Of a stretch of 64,000 nt of DNA, positions 11,640 to 22,976 are shown piece after piece. The position numbers and the translations under genes were made by a program. Origin of the DNA: Hofstenia miamia (Eukaryota; Xenacoelomorpha; Acoela); the NCBI GenBank assembly GCA_004352715.1, contig SCFE01000043.1, positions 593,766 to 657,765 of the forward strand. Reading direction: 5' to 3'. Each line of letters opens with the position of its first letter. Position 1 is the stretch's first letter. The notes under the pieces are model-generated. The model was given only the letters and a program-made list of their open reading frames with translations, was not told the DNA's origin and did no database searches.

Positions 11640-12921
11640 CCATTGGGGAACAACATGCAATCAAAACAAAGAGTCATTGCCCCATTCAGTTGCCAGTTCA
11701 GAGGGTACCCAAGAATCTAAGAAAGGATTAAAAACAGATCCTTAGTGATCTTATTGAAAGTGGGATTATACAAAATAGCAATAGCCTGTATGCTGCACCT
11801 ATGGTGTTCATTTGTCAAGGCAAGAAGTACTGCCTTTGCATCAACTTCCAACATCTCAATGATATCACAGTAAAGGATGTGTATCCACTACCTCACATTG
11901 AAGATTTACTCTATGATGCCAGTAAGTACAAATTTTTTTCGTGTTTGGATCTCTGTAAAGCCTATTGGCAGATGCTGATGAAACCTGCTGGCATTCTGAA
12001 AACCACTTTTATGGAAGTATATGGCCTTTGGGCTCTGCAATGCTCTGGACACTTTTCAGTGTTATGTTATGTGAGTATTACAGAATGGCGCCAATGTTCT
12101 CAAACCTGGGATCATTGCATACATGGATGACATCCTCATTGCTGGACACACATTCTCTGATCACCTAAGTAAATTGGGTCGCACTTTGAAGATCCTCCAT
12201 GATTCTGGACTCTGGGTAAACAGAAACAAGTGTTCCCTTATATTGCCTCAAGTTACCTTCTTAGGTAGGGTAATCAAACCCAGAAGGATATCTATCAAGA
12301 ATGAATGAAATTGAGACTCCATGCTCATGCAAGGATGTTTAAAGCCTGATGGGCTTTCTCAACTATTATGGCTCCTTCATTTCTGAGTTAGCCAATTGAA
12401 CCAAGAATATCTCCAACTTACTAAGAAAGAATACTGAATTTTGTTGGACTTGGGCTGAACAAGAGGAGCTGGATGCTGTGAAGCAAGAGCTCAGACAGAT
12501 TCCTAGCCTGGACACACCAGATTATATGAGAGAATTCATCATCAACTGTGACGTGAGTTCAATTGCTATCAGTGGTGTGATCAGCCAAGTGATCAATAAT
12601 CGGGAATGCCCTGTACAATATTTTAGCCAGAAGCTTTGCAATGCTGAACTGAACTACAGAGCTAAGAAATCAGAAATGCTGGGACTTGTTGAAAGTCTAA
12701 AGAAGTTTCACTTCTTCATTCTAGGCCACAAGTTTGTTGTGCACACTGACAACTCCATGCTAGCATGGCTAAAAAAGTTCTCTGGTGACAAGTCAAACAT
12801 TGTCACCCAATGGTTGGAATACCTTAATGACTTCTCATTCATGATCACTCATCACGCTGGGAGATTGCATCTCAATGCAGACTGTTTCACCACTCTGCCT
12901 AGTTATGAGAGAGACCTGTGA
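11640..12921 (+). pseudogene. Element A reverse transcriptase and RNase H
   Basis: Copies element RNA into DNA. RT blocks are readable in pieces: INFQHLND and YPLPHIEDLLYDASKYKFFS followed by LDLCKAYWQ (11801-12000), then YMDDIL at about 12120, the catalytic polymerase motif. RNase H follows (12478-12921) with NCDVSS, the block AKKSEMLGLVESLKKFHFF, and HTDNSMLAWLKKFSGD, the usual D-E-D spacing of Ty3/gypsy elements. Several frame changes (around 11790, 12110, 12310 and 12480) and stop codons make it non-functional. It aligns throughout with B2. Confidence 0.9.
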
Positions 12922-12959
12922 AAGCCACCAGGTGAGAAGACTCTGTTTGGTTTCATCCC

Positions 12960-14190
12960 CACATGTGAGTATGAGCTCCTCCCTGACATCAATGCAGACT
13001 GAAATGGGAAAGTGATCCTCCCCATCATTGTGAAGGAGGAGATTTCTGAAAAGGAGATTGCTGCCCATCAGTTACACAACAAAGTTTGTTGGAAATCATT
13101 TTTAAAATCAAGCACCCTGACTGTGCTATCAGTGACTTTGCTAAGAGGTACTTTCAGCACTATCATTGGAAGCTTACCAAAGCTGGCCTCCTCTACACTC
13201 ACAGTCAGAACAATCATCTGGCAATCCCAGAATACTTTAAGTGAGATCTCATCCAGAAGATCCATGAGTGTGGACACCTTGGGATTATTCAGACAGAAAG
13301 AACATTTAATGCTCATTACATTACCATCAATATCAGAGCCACAGTACAAGAAGTAATCAATAAGTGTGAAGCATGCTTGCTTCAAAGAGCCATACACTTT
13401 CTGGAACAGAGAGCTGAGCTCCATAGTTGGGTTGCTGAAAGAACTAATGAAGTTAGTTAATAGACCATTTTACCAAATACGAATGTCTCATTCCTCTTGA
13501 TACCACCACCACCAAAGTGATAGGTGAAAGAATTGTGAAAGATTGGATTTTGAAGCTTGGGCCTATGGAGTGTTTGGTCTATGATTATGGTCCTCAGTTC
13601 AAAAACTCTTTACTATCTACCCTCATGAAGGAACTTGAAATCATACATGACTTTACAACTGCCTACCATCCACAGTCAAATGGTGTTGCTGAGCAACTAA
13701 ACTGCACCATTATTAAATTGATCTGAGTTGCTCTAGCCTGCACTGCTGGTCAAAACTGGAGACATGTCATCAAAGTAGTTGAATTCTTCTATAATACTGC
13801 TGTGCACTCCACCACCAAAGTAAGTCTGTTCAAGGCCATGTTTGGCTGTGAAGCCAGCACTCCATTGTCAATCATGTTCCCGTACTACAATGAGCCCACT
13901 CTGGAAAATTTTGTGAACCAGATGCTGAAAGAATTTCAGGAAGTGCATCTCTCTATCTGCTGTAATACCAATCAGTTGGTTATTTGCCAGAAGAGAAATT
14001 TTGATAAAAAGCTGTACTGTGAGCCCCATAAAATTGGAAATACTGTATTTGATTATTTTCCTTGTCAGGTTACTGACACCCACCAGGTACAAAAGCTTGC
14101 CACTAATTGGCAAGGACCTTTTAAAATAGTCAAGGTGTTAGAATACCACCGGTATTTATTAGATAACAGTAAAGTTGCCCATTTTCATTG
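12960..14190 (+). pseudogene. Element A integrase
   Basis: Would insert the cDNA into the host genome. The N-terminal HHCC zinc-binding segment is visible at about 13261-13380 (HECGH ... CEAC). The catalytic core shows DHFTKY (first Asp, about 13464), YDYGPQF (second Asp, about 13580) and TAYHPQSNGVAEQLN (Glu, about 13660-13710). The C-terminal region (13802-14190) has FKAMFGCEA and KLATNWQGPFKIVKVLE, the gypsy-type integrase tail. Frameshifts occur near 13360, 13430 and 13725. All three catalytic acids are still encoded but no single frame covers them. Confidence 0.88.
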
Positions 14191-14485
14191 ACTTAGACAC
14201 ACAGTCAAAGATATACAAAATGCTGTCATCAATAACAAGTTTTCCCTTGTTGATGACAGTATAAATGAAATAGAGTATTATGATAACCTCACCAAATGTG
14301 AGGAAGATGACCTTATGCAGGTCAAGTATGATAGTAACCTCTGTAATAATAGCAACACTATAGCTACTTGTATTTTGCCTAAGAGAAAAGATAGAGATCA
14401 GAGATATTTCGACCATTTAAATACCCAGGAATGGGACCTTAACCTTATCTCTCTATTTAGCAACAATGAGACAAACTGAGAACCA
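14191..14485 (+). pseudogene. Element A pol C-terminal tail
   Basis: Read through one stop, this encodes about 95 residues after the integrase, acidic and Asn-rich, ending near FDHLNTQEWDLNLISLF. Family B has a comparable tail after its integrase (DPEIWDTNLLYEF). The tail is thus shared by both families and separates integrase from ORFX. Function unknown. Confidence 0.55.
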
Positions 14486-17400
14486 ACCCCCAACAAGATG
14501 ATGAGTACAAAGACAAATCAATCTGTGACCCAAAACAAAGCAATCAACAATGCCCAGACAATCAGATGAAGGCACCTCCCAAAAATGAGAGTGCCCAGCA
14601 GAAGACACCTGTAGCAGCTGTGACTACAAGGGGAGACAACTCTCTCCTTGGGAGTGGACTTCCTGCAACTATGCTCAGAGACAACTCTCTGTGCATGAAT
14701 CTGAGGAGCATAGAGTGCCTTTTGCCCACTTGTCTAATATAACCTCACCCCATGTTGACTCAAAAGCTCCTCCTAGTCCCAGTCCTTCCTCCCACAACTC
14801 TGTGAGTATTAGGTCTTACAAAGCTGAGGAATGTAAGGCCAAAACGTCTAAGGTTGGAAATGAGATTTTGCACCCATATTTCATTGCTATGCAAAAGGTG
14901 GTTCATTTCATGAGGGATAACATCTCAGAAGAAACAAAGAATCAGCTCTGATGGACATTTAACACAAAAGACTTAACTTGTTCAGTGGACTTGATTCCTT
15001 TCATCAGTGACACAGAGCATAGACCTCCAATCAACATGATTATCTGCTAGGATTCTAAGATGTTAGCTGGCATGGTGTGTCCATACTGGCGAAGTACAGT
15101 GCATACCACATTTGATGAGGACTTTAATCTGTCTCACCTCTGTCAGTTCCTCAACAATAAAGAAAAGATAAAGAAGTTTGAATGTGTTAATATTGATTTT
15201 GATAACCTACTGGTTGTTTACTTTTTCCTTGTTGGCAAGGTGAACCACCCTAAAATCATGGAGAAAATTGAAATCTCTTATTGACTAGACAAAGTAGAAA
15301 AGATCCATCTTGTCTTGCTCCTGAAAAAAGAGTATCAAGACACTATCCTTGACAAAGTCAAGAGTCTGCATTTCTGCATGGAGAACTTTACCATCCTGTA
15401 CAACAGCTATTACCAGCCTACAAGTATGTATAACAAGCACATAATATTGGCTACCAAAATCATTTACACAGATCTCCTCCTATGCAAGAAAATTCCAATC
15501 CATCATCTTGCAGTTGATACTTCTCTGATTTTTTATACATGTATCCAGGCTCAGTTGCTAGAGTCAATCAACATCAGTTTGCCTGGCCTCTGCTCTGACA
15601 TCTCAGACCTCCACATCAGCTTTGCATTTTCACAAAGTGCAGCTACACTGCAAGAGATCAATGAGGTATGGACTAATTTGAAGGTAGATCGTAGCTCAGA
15701 GACACAGTGGCTGACTATTAACATCTGGAGCCCCACATCTCAATACCACCACTCTGTCAAGAGAACACTTGCATAGTTATGCTTGTTGCACAACACCCAA
15801 GACCATCAGAACTTCTCAGAGAAGTTGTTTTCAGAGAGATTTGCACCAGCAATCCAGTCTTGCAGAGCCATCTGGGTCCTCACCACTTTCCTCACCATCA
15901 ACCCTTACTTGCAACTACCTATGGACAAATCCACTAGAGAAAAACTTGAGAAGCAGTGTCCACATGAGCTCACCATTGGTCCTGGAAGGCTAAGAATTGG
16001 CTCCTCCACTCATGCACATTGCCTGCCTCTCCCGGGAAAACCAAGAAAGCCATGGAATGTTATGAGAAATGTTATGTCCATCTCATCAGATCTAGCAGAC
16101 CCCTTGGTTGCCTACCCCCACAGATGATTGTTAACCATTTAGGAGTCGCCTTCTCTGACTTAAACATCTTCTCAGACACACTCAAAAAGTATATGTGGGG
16201 AGCCACCACCAAGACCAAGTTCCCATCTCTCTATTCTGAATACACACCTCTGTGCACCAGTCAACTTATGCATTGTGAGTATGGCTCAACACAGTAATTC
16301 CTCAAATTGGTTGGCCACTATGACGTTTTGCCTCACACAGAGATTCTTTTTAACCTGGAGCAGCTCAATTATCCTGAGTGTGGATACAGTAAACTTACCA
16401 AAACCCAGAGGCAGGCTACCAAGGATGGGGAAATCATTCCAATCACTGTCTTAGGTCAAATGATGAAAATGGCCAAACAGTTTTACTGTGAGGAAGAACT
16501 CTTGTCCTCATCAGCAATTGAGGTGTTGCCTGCAACAAAAGCTCTTATTGAGGCTGTCAACTTAAAAAGTTCTCAGGAGTTGCCATCTCACCCAAGCTTA
16601 TGCCCACATGGTCTCTTACAGATAATGAGCAGATCTTGACCATTGAACACCGCCCTGAGGAGTTCACCAAGAAGCCACTGATCATTGATAGAGTTATTGA
16701 GCCCAACAATGACAATGATATTCTAGGCTTGATGAAATGGTGCCTCACTGAAATGCGAACTAAAGAAGAGCTTGTGCTTCTACTATTGTCAGGGCAACAA
16801 CTCTCCCTGGACATAGAATGCACCACCACATGCCTTCATCTTTCTACTGCTCAAATCAACAAACTACAGAGCCACAGACTCCATAACACTTTCTGGGATT
16901 CCATCAAAGAAGCCAAGATAAACTATCTCATCACAATCAGAACAGCCTCCCTCTGGAGAAAATCCAGTTTTGCCCAACTCAAGAACAATTTTGAGAAGAA
17001 TAACCTTCTCTGCATCCCACCACCTTGTTTAATGATGCTGCTGATTTTACCATCATCAAGAGTGTGCTGTGGTAAGAAAAAGGTTTCCACCCACCTCAGC
17101 AACCACCTCAACTATGTTTCAACTGCCTCCAAAGTCAATTGAGTGATGCAGACTAAAGAGTATAAGGACACCCACAATGCATTGCTAGAAGGCAGTAATC
17201 CTGAATGAGTTTACATATATGGGAAGCTGACTATCAAAGATATTTTCCAGAAGGGCCAGCCTATCTCTACCCAGTTAGAGAAAATTCACCACATGATCAA
17301 CTCATTTGACCCTTGTGTAGTCATCTTATTTCAAGCCAGTGGTGACCTAATGTGGGCCAACAAGGCAGAGACAATAACCTGATATTATGACTTAACTAAG

Positions 17401-17895
17401 TGTATTGAGATCATCACTATGCTATGTGCTGGTATTACTGACCCTGAAGAAATGACGCTGCAACAGGTAAATGAGTACTGCTTGCTTTTCATCAACCATG
17501 CCACTCATATGGGATCTCTTAGAGAAGTCTTTCTCCACTTTTATCCTGACACCAAGATTAGCACAGATGATGCACATACCTCAGATACAGACGCCTTAAT
17601 GACTCTTCTTATCACTCTCAAGGGCCTCTGCCTATATGAGCATTTCTTTGACAACTTCACTTGAAGGTTGAACATCTTGCATCAGAACTGCCCCATCAGT
17701 TCAAGGTTAACTGAGCTTAAGTACTTCTGATTACACAGTGAAACCATCACCCAAAGGGAGGCACTAATGCAGGTCACTAGGTGACCCCATTATGCAAAAG
17801 TCTCATCCTGGGATGATGTCTTGGCAAAGGAGATGGTCAAAGAAGCACAAAAGTTACTGTGTGGTCCTACTGTCCAACTGTTACCTCAGCCTTAA
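14486..17895 (+). pseudogene. ORFX of element A: large unknown 3' ORF
   Basis: About 3.4 kb downstream of pol, where retroviruses and some gypsy elements carry env. It is broken into many frames (for example 14691-14951, 15060-15284, 15315-15776, 16019-16297, 16307-16639, 16600-17142, 17419-17664) but the pieces are collinear with ORFX of family B. Matching landmarks are LHPYF, VHTTFDEDF (B: VHVTFDKNF), INEVW (B: IQEIW), KYMWGAT (identical in both), RVYIYGKLT-like, YYDLTKCIEI (B: YDVTKRVEI) and SLREVFLHFYPDTK (B: SLRRVFTFFYPNT). Composition is mostly helical, without a signal peptide, obvious membrane anchor, furin-like site or known catalytic motif. I do not recognise the family. An env-like role is not supported by what is visible; a nucleic-acid-binding or particle role is equally speculative. 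Confidence 0.75.
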
Positions 17896-17905
17896 CCATG
17901 CAATA

Positions 17906-18844
17906 TTTCACCTTAATTTTTAGGGCACTCTAAAATTAATTCAGTGCTATTCTTTTAATCATTTGTTGATTTTGTCAATTTGAACCTAAGATTTGAACTT
18001 ATTGATTGTCCCCTCAGAGCTTTTGTACTATGTGTAATTGCTCAGTTAATCTGTGAGGGAAAACTAACTTTTGTAAAGAACAGTAAATATTGACCTACTC
18101 TTGTATAAATAGGGCATACTATTGTAAGCAAACGTCAAATAAATTTCATTCTCACTGGATACTGTTTGCTTTTCATTTTATTACATTTTATGAACCTTTT
18201 TAGCTTTGGTATGTATTTGATAATAATGAACTAGTAAGATCCAGTGATAATGTAGGAGAACTCCTCTGTGGCTGGGGCAATAACTTGCTCCTTGACAGAT
18301 GTGAGCCTATATTGTGGTCACTTTAGAGCTATGTATAGGGATAGGAAATAAAAGAACTACTATCTATTGATTGAACATGCACAAACTAAAACACACCTCA
18401 AATATATTATGGCATTGGCAAACACAAATACATGGTAACTACACATTTATTAATATCTTATTACATGAGCTGAGTAGATATACCCAGAGATAAATTATTG
18501 TATTGAGCTAGAAATTACAACTTGAGACACACAATTAGCACCTTGGATTTGTAAGGATGGATTCTAAAGGCTTAGCTTTGGCATGATGCCATGTGAATTG
18601 GTTGCTACTTTAACCATCTTGGAATTACTTTTCTTTTCTACAATGAAATTGGNTGGCTTCAGCATGATGCTGTGTGAATTGGTCACTGCTTTAATCATCT
18701 TGGAATTACTTTTCTTTTCTACAATGAAATTGGTGAATTACCAATCTTCTATTGTTTTGTTGGAGCATGGGATGCTCTTGGCAATGGTAATCTTCTGCAA
18801 CCTTTGTACTGCTTGAGCTGCTAGAAGCACCCTGCGATTCTACA
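17906..18844 (+). repeat. Element A 3' LTR
   Basis: Matches the 5' LTR from its 28th base (TTTCACCTTAATTTTTAGGG) to the terminal TTCTACA. The first ~27 bases are missing or diverged. TATAAATA lies at 18104-18111. About 72 bp are repeated imperfectly across the single N at 18652, so the true length is nearer 870 bp. Confidence 0.9.
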
Positions 18845-18855
18845 TTAGCTGATCA

Positions 18856-18866
18856 NNNNNNNNNNN
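18856..18866. other. Assembly gap, 11 N
   Basis: Separates the 3' LTR side of element A from the truncated 3' end of element B2. Confidence 0.95.
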
Positions 18867-19045
18867 AGGGATTATGTCTTTTTGTCTCCCTGCCATAGAA
18901 TCAGCATTGGGGACTACTCAGACACCTTCTCACTCTGCGCCTCTGATTAGTCATCAGTTGGTTCTTGTCCCTTCTGTCTTCCATTGGACGTCCAGTTTGA
19001 GATCCCCTTTGTATTATCCTCCATGGGTTTGACGTTGTCATCTCC

Positions 19046-22000
19046 TCAGGTCTTTGATTTCAGTGCACTCTCTTCCTCAATCGCTGTTGCATCTTGTTCA
19101 ATTTTCCTAAATTCATAAAGTAAGTTTGTATCCCATATTTCTGGGTCATATATATATATATATTTATCTCTTGTTGCACGCCTTGGCAGCACTCTTTTTG
19201 ATACATTTTCATTGCCAATATTTGCTTTGAATTCTTTGTCAAAGCCTTCATCCAGCAAACTATCTAATTCGCTCATGTCATATACAATCGCATTACCATT
19301 GATATGATTTATTTTAAACTCAGCATTTTCATCTAATATCAATTCTTCAATATCTGCTGTTGCTCACTTTAGGTTCTGAAAATGCAATAATCTATCATTA
19401 TTTAACATGTACTCATTATTTGGTAATACTTGCGTTATTTTATATGGACCTAACCAAATCATTTTTAGTTTTCAGACCTGGTTTGCGTCTGTTAATTTCA
19501 TTGGTGTAAATGGATAAACTGTGTTGCCTATCTTATGTGCATGACCATAAATTTTTTTATTGTAGTTTTGCTGTTGTCTCATGGCAGATTTCTTCATGTT
19601 ATGGCACATCGTCCAGTGTATTGCTGTTATCTGATTTCTCAGTTGATCCACATATTGGTTGTCCATCTTTCCGCTGTAGGTGAAATATTGCATTGATAAC
19701 GGCATTGCCACCTCTCTTCTGAACATGGCCTTGAATGGTGTATCCCAGTTGTCGAATGTATGGACATATTTTAAAAATACTTGATCATTTCAATTACTTC
19801 TCTCCATTTGCGACCCCCTATTCTTGAAGTTGTGACTCTAATTAACTTTATCAATTCCTATTCAATCTCTCCACCACACCATTTGCTTGTGGATGGTATG
19901 CTGTTGTTCTTTCACTCATTAATTCTAGTAAGCATGTCATTTCTTGAAATAGATTGCTTTCAAATTGTGGCCCCTTATCAGTAATTATCATCTCCATTGG
20001 CCCAAGCTTTAAGATCCATTCTTTCATGACTATATCAGTGGTTGTTTCAGCCATTGTGTTTTTCATAGGGATTAACTTTGCATACTGGTATCCTTCCTAA
20101 TCTTTTGACAACATTTCTAGATCTATATGTACAATCTCATTGGGTTGTGTCACTATGATCTTTTCTAGTGGTGCTCTCTGCATTGGAAAATGTTGTTTAT
20201 TATAAGGGAGACCTTTCATGCATTTATTAATTATCTCTTCTGTCACTTTCCTTATTGCCATTGTGAAGAACCTTGTGTTAAATGTACTCTCCATCTGCGT
20301 GATGCCTAGGTGGCCCTTCTCATGAATTTTCCTTACTAATTAACATTTATAGTATTCCAGTATTGCAATTCTGTTGTTTTGTCTTTCCACATTTAGGAGT
20401 CCATTCTTGTTTTTCCTCCATCTGTACCTCTTGTAGTAGCTCACAGTTAACTTTGATAGTTTCAAACTTGGTTCCTGTAACTTCTTTATAATTTCGCTTA
20501 GCATCACATTGTCTCTCTGTTTTTCTATGATTTCTGACTCTGATATCTATTCCTTTATTGCAATTGGTAGCACTGCTTCTCCCTTCTTATCAACATTCAT
20601 TTCTGGCAGCCCCTCGTACTCTGTGTGTGGTAAAAAATTGAAATTGTTTTTTCTCTCCATCTTCTTTGGTTGCATCTCTCTGGTATTTGGGAAGCAAGGT
20701 CCAGAAGTCAGCATTAGTATGCAGTGTTCCTCTTCAATGTTTGATCGTGAAAGTGAACTTGTTTAGGTATTGAATCCATCTCAACACTATCCTTGATTTG
20801 TCCCCTGAAAACTTCTTGAGCCATGCCAGTCTGCTGTTGTCTGTATGGCCTCTGAACTGCTGGCCTATAAAGAAGTGCCTAAATTTCTTGATGCTCTCAA
20901 TCAGTGCCAGCATCTCTAATTTTGTTGACCCATAGTTCTTTTTGCTTGATTTCAACTTGCAACTAAAGAACTTTATGGGTACCTCCCTGCCATCCTTTAG
21001 TTGTCCCAGCATTGCTCTGATCACTACCTTGCTGGCATCACAGTCTAGTATAAATGTTTCATTGTAGTTTTGCGTGTTCAATGATGGCAACTTTGCTAGT
21101 TCTTCTTTTATCTTGTCCAACTCCTCCTGCTCTTGCCACGTCCATATAAAGGGTACTGACTCCCTCATCAGCTGCGTCATCTTGGCAGTCTTTCCCACCA
21201 TGTTGGGTATAAAAGTGCTGTAGTAGTTGAAGAACCCTATTATTCTTTGGATATCTTTCTTGTTGTTTGGTTTCTCTATTCTTCTGATCATGTCTCTTGT
21301 GTTGTCCTTTATACATATCCGCCATTTTTCAATTACTCATCCTAGAAATATGATCTTTTCCTTCAGTATGCTGTTACTGTTAATTCTCAGGCCTGTTTTT
21401 TGCAGTATTGATAGTGTTTGTTCCAGTTTTTCCAGGTGTTCCTTGATCCTGTCACTAGTCACAATGATATCATCAATGTATGCATTTACTCCATCCTCCA
21501 TCTTGTGTTTCTATTTTTCAGCACTTTCATTATATATCTTTGAAATGTTGCTGGCACATTACATAGGCCCAACACCATGTATATCCATTTGTACAATCCA
21601 TATAGGGTTATAAATGCTGTCTTTTCTATGTCTTCTTTTTCCATTCTCACCTGCCAATATGCCTTGCATAGATATATTGACGTGAAGTACTTGTGTTTAC
21701 TTGCCTCATATTGCATGTCCTCTTTCCTGGGCAGTGGGTACAAATCCTTTTTGTTACTTCATTCAGCTTCTGGAAGTCTATACATAATCTATGTTTGTCT
21801 CCTTGCTTCACAAATACTGTTGGTGCAGCATATGGACCTTTGCTGGGTCGTATTATTTTATTGTTGATTAATTCATTGAGTATCCTGTTATATTCGTCCT
21901 TCATTTGCTCTGGTACTCGCCTTGCTGGCAGCTTTATCAGCTTGTTAGTTGTCATAATGATCCTGTGTGTTTCACCTATTGCTTGTCCCACACTTATTTC

Positions 22001-22976
22001 TCCATAATTGAATATCCCTTTGTGTCTCTCTAGCACCTCTCAAAGTTGTTGTAATTGTGTTTTGCTCAAATGTTGGTATTCTTCCTCCAACAGCTCAGGT
22101 ATCTTGTACTGATCTTCTTCTTCTTCTTCTTCTGCTTTCCTCCCTCTGCCCTCAAGTCAGCTGTGGGGAGTACTTGCTACATTGATGGTTTTCGTCCACT
22201 TGCCCTCAAGTTGGCAGAGTGGAGTACCTCCTGTTTTCATTTGTAAGTCCTTGAGTCAACCATACAAACTACTCTGCTCATCAATGTCTTCCATTGCTCT
22301 CCAGATTGCTTTGATGCTAGATTTAACATATTGTCTGAATATACATACATTTGTTTTCTTCACATTGATATTGTGATCTGTTGCATTTAGTATTGGCACT
22401 TTCCCTTTTCCATTCTTTATCGCACACACACTTGATGGCATTGATACTCTTTTTGAATTTATTCATTATATCTGCTGTTATCAACTCTTCCATTTTAACT
22501 CCATGCATTCTCCATTGATACAGCTGCAGTTTTATATCTTCCTCCAGTTTGAATATTATTGTTGATAGCTTTCCTTCTTGCTCTTTGATTTTGATTTCCT
22601 CTTCTCTTACTTTGATTGTTCTGTCAGCATAGTTTATTACACATCCATTCTTCATCAGGAAATTGTCTCCTAGTATCACCTCATAAGGCAGTAAATTGTT
22701 ATGAGTGTCTATTACTACTAGTGTTTGCTCAAAGGTTGTATTTGCTATTCTGATTTGTACTGCCTTGAGCTTGCCTTTTGTGTCTATGTACTCTCTGGAT
22801 GCATTGATTAATCTTTTGCTCAAGCATTCTAAGTCTTCCTGTTTGAATCCCAGTTTTGTCACATGCTTGTCTGTTATTATCAATGTTGCTGCTCCCATAT
22901 CAATCATTGCCTTTGTTAATATTCCATTTATCATTATTGTTATGGTATTGATATTGTCCAGGTTCGTCATAATCAT
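19046..22976 (-). pseudogene. Element B2 pol (protease, RT, RNase H, integrase, tail)
   Basis: Protease (22976-22560) has the family end signature PYEVILGDNFL but its catalytic triplet reads D-M-G instead of D-T/S-G, in IDMGAATLI. RT has RLCIDFQKLNE, YLCKAYWQVRM and the catalytic YIDD (about 21484). RNase H (about 21130-20736) keeps LDCDASK, TKLEMLALIES and HTDNSRLAWLKKFSGD. Integrase shows IINKCMKGL, ITDKGPQF and TTAYHPQANGVVERLN, but a roughly 39-bp deletion near 20090 relative to B1 removes the block with the first catalytic Asp. The tail (19342-19046) ends EEESALKSKT at a TGA. Several stops and frameshifts; inactive. It is nonetheless the more complete of the two pol copies. Confidence 0.9.

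Larger units (their letters stand above)
7417..18844 (+). mobile_element. Element A: near full-length Ty3/gypsy-type LTR retrotransposon with an extra 3' ORF
   Basis: About 11.4 kb in the order 5' LTR, primer-binding site, gag, protease, RT, RNase H, integrase, pol tail, ORFX, 3' LTR. RT-RNaseH-IN order identifies the Ty3/gypsy (Metaviridae) group. All reading frames carry stops or frameshifts and it looks inactive. The length is inflated by a 346-bp duplication at a contig join (9531) and about 72 bp at another (18652). Flanking bases do not show a target duplication; the right flank runs into an 11-N gap. Confidence 0.93.

Noticed and set aside
16019-16060. Possible P-loop in ORFX-A (SPGKTKK)
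   Set aside because: The Walker A spacing is incomplete and the aligned position in B reads SPDRIKK.
14486-17895. ORFX as an envelope gene
   Set aside because: Position fits, but no signal peptide, C-terminal transmembrane anchor, fusion peptide or furin-type site is visible in either family.
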